Source of the DNA: Azospirillum sp. B21
GTDB taxonomy: Bacteria; Pseudomonadota; Alphaproteobacteria; Azospirillales; Azospirillaceae
DNA: 64,000 nt
Direction: 5' to 3'
Assembly: GCF_008364825.1 (NCBI RefSeq)
Contig: NZ_VTTO01000003.1
Location: forward strand, 186,001 to 250,000
Numbering within the stretch: the first letter of the stretch is position 1; each line of letters opens with the position of its first letter. Below, piece after piece: positions 35,612 to 45,823 of this stretch. The notes under the pieces were generated by a model, which had not been told where the DNA came from, ran no database searches, and saw only the letters and a program-made list of their open reading frames with translations. The position numbers and the translations under genes were made by a program.

Positions 35612-36076
35612 ATGACGCTGCGCACGCAGTTCACCGACAGCCTCAAGGACGCGATGCGCGCGAAGGACCAGCGCGCGGTGTCCACCATCCGCATGATCCT
35701 CGCCGGGCTGAAGGACCGCGATATCGCCGCCCGCCCGCGTGGCGTGACCGACGGCATCGACGAGGCGGAGATCCTGTCCATGCTCCAGGCGCTGGTGAAG
35801 CAGCGCAACGAGTCGGCGGCGCTGTACGAGCAGGGAAACCGTCCGGAGCTGGCCCAGCAGGAGCGCGAGGAGATCGCGGTCATCGAACGCTTCCTGCCCA
35901 AGCAGATGACGGATGAGGAGTCCGCCGCCGCCATCGACGCCATCGTGGCCGAGCTCGGCGCTTCCAGCATCAAGGATATGGGCAAAGTGATGGCTGAGCT
36001 GAAGGCCCGCCATGCCGGCCAGATGGACTTCGCCAAGGCCGGCGGTCTGGTGAAGGCGCGGCTGTCGGGGAAATAA
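35612..36076 (+). CDS. GatB/YqeY domain protein
   Basis: A 154-residue protein matching the YqeY family, which shares the tRNA-binding tail domain of GatB. Features: MTLRTQFTDSLKDAMRAKDQRAVSTIRMILAGLKDRDI, an EERE-rich middle with EREEIAVIERFLPKQM, and the end IKDMGKVMAELKARHAGQMDFAKAGGLVKARL. A helper in tRNA charging is the usual guess. It precedes dnaG by about 180 bases, a standard arrangement in alphaproteobacteria. Confidence 0.94.
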   Translation: MTLRTQFTDSLKDAMRAKDQRAVSTIRMILAGLKDRDIAARPRGVTDGIDEAEILSMLQALVKQRNESAALYEQGNRPELAQQEREEIAVIERFLPKQMTDEESAAAIDAIVAELGASSIKDMGKVMAELKARHAGQMDFAKAGGLVKARLSGK

Positions 36077-36258
36077 GCGGCCCGGCAGGTGGGTGACAGG
36101 TGCGGATGACGGCCGGTTCGATCGGGGGCCGGACAGATGCCGCACCCGGACCGCGTCGGTCGCCCCTTGGGGGCGGCGATGCTGGTTCCCATACTATGGC
36201 TCTGCTATAGCCTTGCGCCCATCGCACCCCGCCCATCGTACCCGGTGACCGTTCGACC

Positions 36259-38181
36259 ATGGCTTTCCCGCCCCAATTCCTGGAAGAACTGCGCAGCCGG
36301 CTTGCCCTGTCGGAAGTGGTATCAAAGCGTCTGCGCCTGATCCGCGCCGGACGGGAGTACAAGGCCCCCTGTCCCTTCCACAATGAGAAGTCGCCGTCCT
36401 TCTACGTCAACGACCAGAAGGGCTTCTTCCATTGCTTCGGTTGCGGCGCCCATGGCGACGTCATCGGCTTCGTCATGCGCCATGACAATCTCGGATTCCC
36501 CGAGGCTGTCGAGCATCTTGCCGGCGAGGCCGGACTGCCGGTGCCGCGCCCGACGGAAGAGGACCGGCAGCGCTACGAACGGCGCAAGACCTTGCACGAC
36601 CTCGTCGAGCAGGCGGCCCGCTGGTTCGAGCAGCAGTTGCATACCTCCGCCGGCCGGGCGGGGTTGGACTATTTCATGCGCCGCGGGCTGGACGGCGACA
36701 CCATCGCGCGCTTCCGGCTGGGCTACGCGCCCGGCGACTCGAACGCGCTGCGCACTTATCTCGGCAAGCAGGGATTCTCCGACGAGGACATGGTCAATGC
36801 CGGGCTGCTGAAGCGGCCGGACGACGGCCGGTCGCCCTACAGCTTCTTCCGCAACCGGGTGATGTTCCCGGTCACCGATCGGCGCGGGCAGGTGGTGGCC
36901 TTCGGCGGGCGCATCCTGGAGGGCGACGGGCCGAAATACGTCAACACCGCCGACACGCCGCTCTTTCACAAGGGCACGCTGCTCTACGGCCTGTCGCGGG
37001 CGCGGCAGGCGGCGGCGGACGGAAAGCCGGTGATCGTCGCCGAAGGCTATATGGATGTGATCGCCCTGGTCCGCGCCGGATTCGAGGGGGCGGTGGCGCC
37101 GCTGGGCACCGCGCTGACCGAAACCCAGGTGCAGGAGCTGTGGAAGCTGATACCGGCGGCGGAGAAGGTGCCGTTCCTGTGCTTCGACGGCGACAATGCC
37201 GGCCGGCGCGCGGCGTGGCGGGCGGTGGAGCGCATCCTGCCGCACCTCGCCCCCGGCCAGTCGGCCCGCGTCGCCTTCCTGCCGGAGGGCGAGGACCCTG
37301 ACAGCCTGATCCGCGCCCAAGGGCCGAAGGCGATGGGCGCGGTGCTGGAGGCCGCCATCCCGCTGTCCGACGCCCTGTGGCGGATGGAGAGCGAGGGCCG
37401 GCCGACCGACACGCCGGAGGCCAAGGCCGCGGTGAAGGCGGCGCTGGAGGCCCGCGTCGCCACCATCGCCGACCGCGACGTGCAGGGCTTCTATCGGACC
37501 GAGATGCGCCGCCGCGTCGACGAGGCCTTCGCGCCCGCGCGGCCGGCCTACAACCGTGGCCCTTGGGTGCCGGGGCAGGGATTGGGGCAGGGGCGGGGGC
37601 GTTTCGGCGAACCGCCGCGCCGCCATGTGCCGGGCGTGCCCGGTCGCCTGACCTCCAAGCCGGCCGGGGAGGGGCGCGGCCGCGCCTCCCGCCTCGCTTC
37701 GATGCGGGAGCGGATCCTGCTGGCGACGATCATCAACCATCCCGAGTTGTTCGGCGAATTGGCCGAGCCGTTGGGGCTGTTGCCGTTCGGTGACCCGGAG
37801 CTCGAAAAACTGCGCTGGGCGGTGATCGAATGTCTTTCGGACGATCGTAACCACGACTCGACACTTGACGCCGCTGCGCTTTGTCGCCACTTGTCATCCG
37901 CCGGCCATGAGACGATGGTCGGTGCTTTGCTAGGCGAGTCGACCTATGTCCATGCCGGCTTCGCCCGTCCGGATGCCTCCACGGAGGATGCCCGGAAGGG
38001 ATGGTGGCCTGCGTGGCGGCATCTGCATCAAGAGCGGGTGCTCGACGATCTTAGGGAAGCGAAGGCGGCTTTGACCCGTGACAACAGCGAGGCGAACTTC
38101 GCGAGGGTCGTGGCTCTTCAGCAGGAGGTCATAAAGTCCGGCTTGGGTATGACGGATGATGGTGACTTTGACGATGTCTGA
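36259..38181 (+). CDS. dnaG: DNA primase
   Basis: A 640-residue primase. The CHC2 zinc finger is CPFHNEKSPSF...HCFGCGAHGD (residues 38-66); the TOPRIM domain has VIVAEGYMDVIALVRAGF and CFDGDNAGRRAA with the metal acidic residues; the C-terminal part after residue about 440 is a helicase-binding domain preceded by a proline/arginine/glycine-rich linker (about residues 430-470). The ATG at 36259 lies in GACCATGG with a weak ribosome binding site. Upstream of rpoD as in the E. coli macromolecular-synthesis operon, without rpsU. Confidence 0.97.
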   Translation: MAFPPQFLEELRSRLALSEVVSKRLRLIRAGREYKAPCPFHNEKSPSFYVNDQKGFFHCFGCGAHGDVIGFVMRHDNLGFPEAVEHLAGEAGLPVPRPTEEDRQRYERRKTLHDLVEQAARWFEQQLHTSAGRAGLDYFMRRGLDGDTIARFRLGYAPGDSNALRTYLGKQGFSDEDMVNAGLLKRPDDGRSPYSFFRNRVMFPVTDRRGQVVAFGGRILEGDGPKYVNTADTPLFHKGTLLYGLSRARQAAADGKPVIVAEGYMDVIALVRAGFEGAVAPLGTALTETQVQELWKLIPAAEKVPFLCFDGDNAGRRAAWRAVERILPHLAPGQSARVAFLPEGEDPDSLIRAQGPKAMGAVLEAAIPLSDALWRMESEGRPTDTPEAKAAVKAALEARVATIADRDVQGFYRTEMRRRVDEAFAPARPAYNRGPWVPGQGLGQGRGRFGEPPRRHVPGVPGRLTSKPAGEGRGRASRLASMRERILLATIINHPELFGELAEPLGLLPFGDPELEKLRWAVIECLSDDRNHDSTLDAAALCRHLSSAGHETMVGALLGESTYVHAGFARPDASTEDARKGWWPAWRHLHQERVLDDLREAKAALTRDNSEANFARVVALQQEVIKSGLGMTDDGDFDDV

Positions 38182-38393
38182 CGGTTGATGGCTTGTGCCG
38201 TCGGCTGCAGGGCGTCGGTTGATGGGGCACGGAATTGACAGGAAGCAGTCGACAGGACAGGGCCGCATGACAGTCTCTGTGATGGCGGGTTCCGGGTAGA
38301 TACATGGTTGGGGGTGGGGCGGACGGGCCGGGCGACCGGGACCGGGCGCTCCTTTCGTCTTTTTCAATGGGGTAATGCGGGGGCACCGAACGC

Positions 38394-40400
<2,007 letters not shown>

Positions 40401-40440
40401 TTGGGACACCTGATTCGCGATCTTATCGTTCGAGACGAAG

Positions 40441-40470
40441 CGGGGGCCTTTCGGCCCCCGTTTTCGTTTT
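40441..40470 (+). terminator. Terminator after rpoD
   Basis: An 8-bp stem CGGGGGCC/GGCCCCCG with a TTTC loop (40441-40460) is followed by TTTTCGTTTT, 40 bases past the rpoD stop. Confidence 0.9.
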
Positions 40471-40545
40471 CGGACTTATGCGTCGGAGCGATGAACGAGG
40501 GGTTGCATTTCCCCGAAGCTTTGTCGCAAAGTGCGCCCCACGGTA

Positions 40546-40621
40546 GGGCCTGTAGTTCAGCGGTTAGAACGCGCCGCTCATAACGGTGTTGTCGTCGGTT
40601 CGAATCCGGCCGGGCCCACCA
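40546..40621 (+). tRNA. tRNA with CAT anticodon, probably tRNA-Ile2 (lysidine type)
   Basis: A complete tRNA: acceptor GGGCCTG with CGGGCCC, D arm, anticodon stem CGCCG/CGGTG around loop CTCATAA (anticodon CAT), TTCGAAT T-loop and encoded CCA. CAT can be elongator methionine or, after lysidine modification by TilS, isoleucine AUA. The acceptor sequence resembles the Ile2 form I know from other alphaproteobacteria, but this is a judgement, not a proof. No D-arm or acceptor feature of initiator tRNA. Confidence 0.85.
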
Positions 40622-40982
40622 GCCATCCATTCCACTTGAAGCATCGGGCATCCCGGGCATCGCATATGCCTCCCGGGGATGAAGACGTGATCGACGTGCC
40701 CCGGATCATCCTCCGGGATCATCCAGCGGATGGCCTGAAGCCTTTTCGGCACAAGCTTGGCAGTTCCCCATAAATTTTGCTGCAAGCCTGAGAAAGTCTG
40801 GAATAAAGGATGCGCGGCGCGCGTTCGCACCCATATGCATCGGGTCTCCGCTTCGGTTGAAAGGCCGAACGGGCCGGCCCGGCCCTGGACATGCGACGCC
40901 GTGTCGTCCCGTCCGGCCTTGCGGCTGGAGGGTGAGGCCATGGCGTGAGCCGTGGCGTGATCGGTAAGGATCGGGTGCGCGG
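40622..40982. other. Gap upstream of the ECF sigma gene
   Basis: 361 bases without a supported gene. It carries an ECF-like promoter candidate at 40800-40825, described separately. Hypothetical frames across it are short, with no ribosome binding site. Confidence 0.4.
40800..40825 (+). promoter_or_regulatory. ECF-type promoter candidate upstream of the sigma gene
   Basis: GGAAT at 40800-40804 and CGTT at 40822-40825, spaced 17 bases. This is one base from the GGAAC-N16/17-CGTT form recognised by alphaproteobacterial general-stress sigma factors. It lies about 160 bases before the sigma gene, so autoregulation or stress control is possible. The match could be chance. Confidence 0.35.
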
Positions 40983-41492
40983 TTGAGCAAATTCGGGGTC
41001 GATCTGGAAGTCCACATCGCGTCCTTGCGGCGTTACGCGCGTGCGCTGATGCGCAACAGCGCCGATGCGGAGGATCTGGTGCAGGAGGCGCTGACGCGCG
41101 CGGTGGCGCGCGCCGACAGCTTCCAGGCGGGGACGAACCTGCGGGCATGGCTTTTCACCATCCTGCACAACGTCCACGTCAATCAGGTCCGTTCCAAGGC
41201 CGCCCGGCCGCAGGAGGTCGACGTCGACGACGTCGAATCGAAGCTGGTCACCCCGGCCCGGCAGGAAGAGCGTGTCGAGCTGCGCGAGATGATGCGCGCG
41301 GTCGACGAGTTGCCGGAGGAACAGCGCAAGGTGCTGCTTCTGGTGGCGCTGGAGGGCCTGAAATACGACGAGGTCGCCGACATGCTCGGCGTACCGATCG
41401 GGACCGTCATGTCGCGCCTATCACGGGCGCGCGAGGCGGTGCGGGCGAAACTGGCGAACGAGGGTGGCGTCACCCTCCGGCGGGTGAAGTGA
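40983..41492 (+). CDS. ECF-family RNA polymerase sigma factor
   Basis: A 169-residue ECF sigma factor. Region 2 covers residues 8-75 (LRRYARALMRNSADAEDLVQEALTRAV; NLRAWLFTILHNVHVNQVR), and region 4 residues 100-155 (VDELPEEQRKVLLLVALEGLKYDEVADMLGVPIGTVMSRLSRAREAVR). The only usable start in the open frame is TTG at 40983, since a stop lies 15 bases before it. The stop overlaps the start of the next gene (TGATG), typical of a sigma/anti-sigma pair. Not named because several ECF genes of this kind exist in such genomes. Confidence 0.92.
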   Translation: MSKFGVDLEVHIASLRRYARALMRNSADAEDLVQEALTRAVARADSFQAGTNLRAWLFTILHNVHVNQVRSKAARPQEVDVDDVESKLVTPARQEERVELREMMRAVDELPEEQRKVLLLVALEGLKYDEVADMLGVPIGTVMSRLSRAREAVRAKLANEGGVTLRRVK

Positions 41493-42442
41493 TGAACGCG
41501 CATCAAGGCATAGGGCGGGTCACCGAGGACGAACTCCACGCTTACGTGGACGGACAGCTGGACGGCAGCCGCCGTCTGGCGGTGGAGCGATGGCTGGCCG
41601 AGGATCCCGATGCGGCGCGCCGGGCGGATGATTATCGCGCCCAGGCGATGCTTCTGCACGAGATGTTCGACACCGTCCTGCGCGAGCCGCCGAGCGACAC
41701 GGTTCAGGAACTGTCCGACAAGCTGAAGGGGCGTATCGCCTTCAACGACAACCGCCCGGCCTGGCACGCCCGCCCGCTGGTCCGGTTCGCCGCCGCGGTG
41801 ATGCTAGTGGTCGCCGGTGCGGCCGGCGGCTGGATGGGCCGCGGCGCCGAGCAGCAGGCCGTCGCCCCCGTCGCCCAGCAGCGCCAGACCCTCGCCACCT
41901 TCGCCCAGGAAGCCACCCAGGCGCACCGCTTCTACACGTCGGACGAACGCTTCCAGGTGGAACTCGGCGCCGACAACCAGGACGAACTGAACGGCTGGCT
42001 CTCCAAGCGGGTCGGCCGCGACGTGTTCGGTCCCGATCTGGGCCGCGTCGGCTATCGGCTGATCGGCGGCCGGTCGCTGCCGACCGACATGGGCGCCGGC
42101 GCGCAGTACATGTACGCCAACGACGCCAACAAGCGGATCACGCTGTTCGTCGGCGCTCCGCAGAGCGGCAACCAGTCCAGCTTCAGCTTCACCCAGAACG
42201 GCGATGTCGCCACCTTCTACTGGGTGGAAGGGCAGCTGGCCTATGCGCTGGCCGGCCGCCTGTCGAAGGAGGAGCTGCTGGAGATTGCCAAGGCCGTCTA
42301 CCAGGACGTCAAGGCCGGACCGCCGCGCCGCGAGCCGCCGCCCGACCAGCAGCAACAGCAGCAGCAACCCCAGCCGCAGCAGCAGGAGCAGCCGGCGGGC
42401 GTGCAGCCGATCAGCGACACGCATAAGCCGAAGGAAAGCTGA
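41492..42442 (+). CDS. Membrane anti-sigma factor
   Basis: A 316-residue protein coupled to the ECF sigma gene by a one-base overlap. Residues 1-75 (VTEDELHAYVDGQLDGSRRLAVERWLAEDPDAARRADDYRAQA) form an anti-sigma domain of the DxHxxxDGxL type; one membrane helix (about 90-112) follows; the rest, to the C-terminus, is predicted periplasmic. The last 30 residues are extremely rich in Q and P. Signal-induced release of the sigma factor would follow loss of this protein's grip; the signal is unknown. It lacks the zinc-binding H-x3-C-x2-C motif, so it is not ChrR-like. Confidence 0.85.
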   Translation: MNAHQGIGRVTEDELHAYVDGQLDGSRRLAVERWLAEDPDAARRADDYRAQAMLLHEMFDTVLREPPSDTVQELSDKLKGRIAFNDNRPAWHARPLVRFAAAVMLVVAGAAGGWMGRGAEQQAVAPVAQQRQTLATFAQEATQAHRFYTSDERFQVELGADNQDELNGWLSKRVGRDVFGPDLGRVGYRLIGGRSLPTDMGAGAQYMYANDANKRITLFVGAPQSGNQSSFSFTQNGDVATFYWVEGQLAYALAGRLSKEELLEIAKAVYQDVKAGPPRREPPPDQQQQQQQPQPQQQEQPAGVQPISDTHKPKES

Positions 42443-42469
42443 GGGGTGGGGGGCGTCTCGGGCGCCCCC

Positions 42470-43120
42470 TTACCGTTCCTGCAGATACGCCTTCAGCCAG
42501 TCGCGCACCTCGCGGCAGACCGCTTCGGAGGCCTCCTCCATCGCGTGGCCGGTGCCGGGGACCAGGACCAGCTTCTTCGGTTCCCGCGCCTTGCGGTGGA
42601 CATGGATTGAACAACTGGGCGACAGGATCTCGTCCGCTTCGCCGTGGACCAGCAGGATGGGGCAGGCCAGATCGCTCACCGGATCGGTGCCGTAACCCTG
42701 GGTCGCCAGCGTCACCACGGTGCAGACGGCGCCGCGGTTGGAGGCCGCCGCCTGGATGACCACGGCGCCGCCGAAGGAATGGCCGACCAGCGCCACATGA
42801 TGGATGCCCTGGCGGCCGAGGAAGCTCAGCCCGCACAGCACGTCGTACACCGCCTGCTCCAGGTCGCGCGGATCGCGGAAGCGCAGCCTTAGCGACGCGA
42901 TGCCGTCGGCGGTCAGGTCTGCGGCCAGCCGCGGATAGAGCCCGCGCGCCGGCGTGTCGAAACCGCCGCCCACCCCGCCGACCCACAGCACCGCCAGTTC
43001 CCCGTCCGGAACCGGGTAGTAGCGGGCCTCCACCGGGCCGCGGTCGGTTTCCAGGGATGCCGGCCGGAACCCTTCGGCGTCGGCGATACCCACGGTGGCG
43101 TCCAGAAGTGGCACGGCCAT
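42470..43120 (-). CDS. Alpha/beta hydrolase (dienelactone-hydrolase-like)
   Basis: A 216-residue hydrolase. The nucleophile elbow is ALVGHSFGGAVV (Ser near residue 116), with acid in LVHGEADEILS and base His in PGTGHAMEE. Substrate unknown. GGGAGG directly abuts the ATG at 43120, which is too close; the GTG two codons later has the ideal six-base spacing, so the true start may be 43114. Divergent from the SRPBCC gene with a 141-base gap. Confidence 0.87.
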   Translation of the reverse strand: MAVPLLDATVGIADAEGFRPASLETDRGPVEARYYPVPDGELAVLWVGGVGGGFDTPARGLYPRLAADLTADGIASLRLRFRDPRDLEQAVYDVLCGLSFLGRQGIHHVALVGHSFGGAVVIQAAASNRGAVCTVVTLATQGYGTDPVSDLACPILLVHGEADEILSPSCSIHVHRKAREPKKLVLVPGTGHAMEEASEAVCREVRDWLKAYLQER

Positions 43121-43261
43121 CCTCCCTTCCGATCTTTGCTGCCGATGGTAACAACCGGAACGCCGCAGGGTTGCCGCGCATCAGGTCATGCGTAAGGCAA
43201 CGAAGCCGCAACCCGGCTGTTCTCTGTCCACAGGCATTGCACAGACGGGAAAGGAGCGGCG

Positions 43262-44107
43262 ATGGCGTCGAACAGTTTGACCGGGCGGGGCCGTTGGCCA
43301 CAGTCGGACTCCCTGCGGTCGGGCATGAGCCTGATCGGATCGGGCGATGCCGCGACCGGCGGCCGCTGGCTCGCCATGGTGGGCGGCACCGCGCTGGGTG
43401 TGCTGGGACTCCGGCGGACGGGTTGGAGCGGTGCGATGCTGGCGCTGGGCGGCGCCGGCCTGTTCGCCGCAGGTGCCTTGGGTCTACGGCCCTTCGGCGA
43501 CCGCGCCTTGCGGGCGGTACCCGACGCCGGCACGTGGCGCAGCCATGTCCCGGCATCGCGCCGCCGGTCGTTGACGCCGGAACGCACGCAAGCGGTCGTG
43601 ACCATCGCGTCCGAACCGGGGACGGTCTTCCGCTTCTGGCGCAACTTCGCCAACCTGCCGAAGCTGATGCCGCAGTTGGAGCGGGTCGACGTGCTGTCGG
43701 CCACCGAAAGCCGATGGATCGCCATGTCCGGGGGGACGCCGGGCGGAGGGACGGCGGGCGGGGAGGCGCTGAGCTGGCGCTGCGTGCTCGACCGCGTCGA
43801 TGAGGACCGCTTGCTGACCTGGCACACGGTGGGCGAGACGGCGCTGCCGCACCGCGCCTCGCTGATGCTGACCCCGGCGCCGGGCGACCGCGGGACGGAG
43901 GTGCGGCTGACGCTGGTCTACCGCGTCCCGGCCACGGAGGTCGCGGCGCGTCTGGGCGTGACCCCGGAAGCGCAGGCGGAGGAGGCACTGCGCCGGCTGA
44001 AGCAGCGGGTGGAAACCGGAGAGCTGTCCACCATCGACCGTCAGCCCCGCGGGAACGGGAGTGGGAATGGAGCGGGCAGCGGCTCGTTCCGGGAGGCGAC
44101 GGAATGA
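43262..44107 (+). CDS. SRPBCC-domain protein with N-terminal hydrophobic segments
   Basis: A 281-residue protein. The first 90 residues are glycine-rich with two hydrophobic stretches (WLAMVGGTALGVLGL; GAMLALGGAGLFAAGALGL), resembling a DUF2892-like membrane part. The rest is an SRPBCC/polyketide-cyclase fold (VVTIASEPGTVFRFWRNFANLPKLMPQLERVDVL; WRCVLDRVDEDRLLTWHTV). Such proteins bind lipids or hydrophobic molecules. Start 43262 has AAGGAG upstream. The stop overlaps the next gene (ATGA), so it is translated together with the alcohol dehydrogenase. Confidence 0.83.
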   Translation: MASNSLTGRGRWPQSDSLRSGMSLIGSGDAATGGRWLAMVGGTALGVLGLRRTGWSGAMLALGGAGLFAAGALGLRPFGDRALRAVPDAGTWRSHVPASRRRSLTPERTQAVVTIASEPGTVFRFWRNFANLPKLMPQLERVDVLSATESRWIAMSGGTPGGGTAGGEALSWRCVLDRVDEDRLLTWHTVGETALPHRASLMLTPAPGDRGTEVRLTLVYRVPATEVAARLGVTPEAQAEEALRRLKQRVETGELSTIDRQPRGNGSGNGAGSGSFREATE

Positions 44108-45285
44108 AGGCGCTCTGCTGGAACGGAACCAACGACCTGCGGGTGGAGCGCGTGCCCGACCCGGTTCTGGTCAATCCGCATGACGTGATCGTCAAGGTGG
44201 CGCTGTCGTCTGTCTGCGGGTCCGACCTGCATCTGATCGACGGCTATGTCCCCACCATGCGGCCCGGCGACATCATCGGCCACGAGTTCCTGGGCGAGAT
44301 CGTCGAGAAGGGGCCGGAGGTTCGTTATCTGAACCGCGGCGACCGGGTCATCACCATCTCGGTGATCGGCTGCGGCCATTGCGGCCATTGCCAGCATGGC
44401 GAAAGCTCGTTGTGCGACAACTCCAACCCAAACCCGGACTATGCCCGCACCGCCTACGGTCATTGCGGCGCCGGCATCTTCGGCTACAGCCACGCCTTCG
44501 GCGGCTATGCCGGCAGCCATGCCGAATATGTCCGAGTGCCCTACGCCGACTTCAACGCCGTCCGCGTTCCGGAAGGGGTGAGCGACGAGAAGGCGCTGTT
44601 CGTGTCCGACGCGGTGCCGACCGGCTACATGGCCGCCGACATGGCCGGCATCAAGCCCGGCGACGTTGTGGCGGTGTGGGGCTGCGGCGGCGTCGGCCAG
44701 ATGGCGATTCGCAGCGCCTATCTGCTGGGTGCGGAGCGGGTGATCGGCATCGACCGCTTCCCCGATCGGCTGCGCGCCGCCCAGATGAAGGCGGGAGCGG
44801 AGACGCTGGACTACAGCCGCGTCGACATCTTCGACGCGTTGCAGGCGATGACCGGCGGGCGCGGTCCCGACGTGTGCATTGACGCCGTCGGCATGGAGGC
44901 CGACAGTCCGTCCAACCCGGTGGAGGACCTGTACGACCGGGCCAAGCAGGCGGTGGGGCTGCAGACCGACCGGCCGGCGGTGCTGCGCCAGATGATCGAG
45001 AGCTGCCGCAAGGGCGGCACTCTGTCGATCGTCGGCGTCTATGGCGGATTGATCGACAAGTTCCCGATGGGAGCGGCGATGAACAAGGGCCTGACCTTCC
45101 GCATGGGCCAACAGAACGGCCAGCGCTATGCCGAGCGGCTGTTCGAGCACATCCGCAAGGGCGAGCTGGACCCGTCATACCTGCTGACGCACCGGATGCC
45201 GCTGGACGAAGGACCGCAGGGCTACCGCATGTTCAAGGAGAAGACCGACGATTGCCTGCGCGTCGTCTTCGCCCCGCAAGGTTAG
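44104..45285 (+). CDS. Zinc-dependent alcohol dehydrogenase
   Basis: A 393-residue medium-chain dehydrogenase. The catalytic zinc site is VCGSDLHLIDGY and GHEFLG, the structural zinc loop is CGHCGHCQHGESSLC (four cysteines near 93-107), and the NAD loop is VWGCGGVGQMAIRSA. Long MDR members with this loop resemble glutathione-independent formaldehyde dehydrogenases and threonine dehydrogenases; the substrate cannot be read. Coupled to the SRPBCC gene by a four-base overlap. Confidence 0.92.
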   Translation: MKALCWNGTNDLRVERVPDPVLVNPHDVIVKVALSSVCGSDLHLIDGYVPTMRPGDIIGHEFLGEIVEKGPEVRYLNRGDRVITISVIGCGHCGHCQHGESSLCDNSNPNPDYARTAYGHCGAGIFGYSHAFGGYAGSHAEYVRVPYADFNAVRVPEGVSDEKALFVSDAVPTGYMAADMAGIKPGDVVAVWGCGGVGQMAIRSAYLLGAERVIGIDRFPDRLRAAQMKAGAETLDYSRVDIFDALQAMTGGRGPDVCIDAVGMEADSPSNPVEDLYDRAKQAVGLQTDRPAVLRQMIESCRKGGTLSIVGVYGGLIDKFPMGAAMNKGLTFRMGQQNGQRYAERLFEHIRKGELDPSYLLTHRMPLDEGPQGYRMFKEKTDDCLRVVFAPQG

Positions 45286-45303
45286 CAGAGAAGGGAGAGT
45301 GCG

Positions 45304-45558
45304 ATGGAACTGGTCTACGCCTATCCCGCCGAACGCGGCCGGGGTGTGGAGGCCGAGATCGTCGGCAGCCTGCGCGACCGCTTCGGCACTGTCGTGCAGA
45401 CGGGGCGGGAGGAGCGCGATGCCGAACGCGGCGACCGCTCTGACGTGGTGGTGACCCTGGAGGTCGCCGACGACAAGGTCGAAGCGGCGCTGAGCACGCT
45501 CCGCGCCCACCCCCTGGTGATCGACGCCGCCGCAGGGAGCTTCGGCGAGCGGGTTTGA
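45304..45558 (+). CDS. Small protein of unknown function
   Basis: An 84-residue protein, 18 bases after the alcohol dehydrogenase and with GGGAGAG just before its ATG. It looks like one alpha/beta unit (MELVYAYPAERGRGVEAEIVGSLRDRFG; VVVTLEVADDKVEAALSTLRAHP), perhaps ferredoxin-like. No family recognised. It is most likely the last gene of the SRPBCC-alcohol dehydrogenase operon. Confidence 0.7.
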   Translation: MELVYAYPAERGRGVEAEIVGSLRDRFGTVVQTGREERDAERGDRSDVVVTLEVADDKVEAALSTLRAHPLVIDAAAGSFGERV

Positions 45559-45581
45559 GGGGGCGGTTAGTTCCTTGCGAG

Positions 45582-45682
45582 GTTAGACCCCCCACCTATC
45601 CTCCCCCACTGGGTGGGGGAGGGAACTCCGCCGCCCTTGCACTAAACTCCCTCCACCGCTCAGCGGGGGAGGGTCGGGGTGG
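45582..45682. repeat. Palindromic intergenic repeat, copy 2
   Basis: A second member of the repeat at 3213-3326. The stretch 45590-45607 is identical to the reverse complement of 3302-3319, and a GTTAG motif lies beside each. It has C-rich and G-rich arms that can pair, but the inner hairpins of copy 1 are replaced by a shorter, different core. Confidence 0.65.
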
Positions 45683-45823
45683 AGGCATCCGAAGCCGACA
45701 CTCTCCCGAAAACCCCTTAGACCCCGAAACAATTTCCCCACTTCCAGCGTGACCACGCCACCCCGTTCCTGTTGACCATGACCGTAAGGCAAGTCCGCCT
45801 CACGCCTTTGGGGGCCAGCCGCC

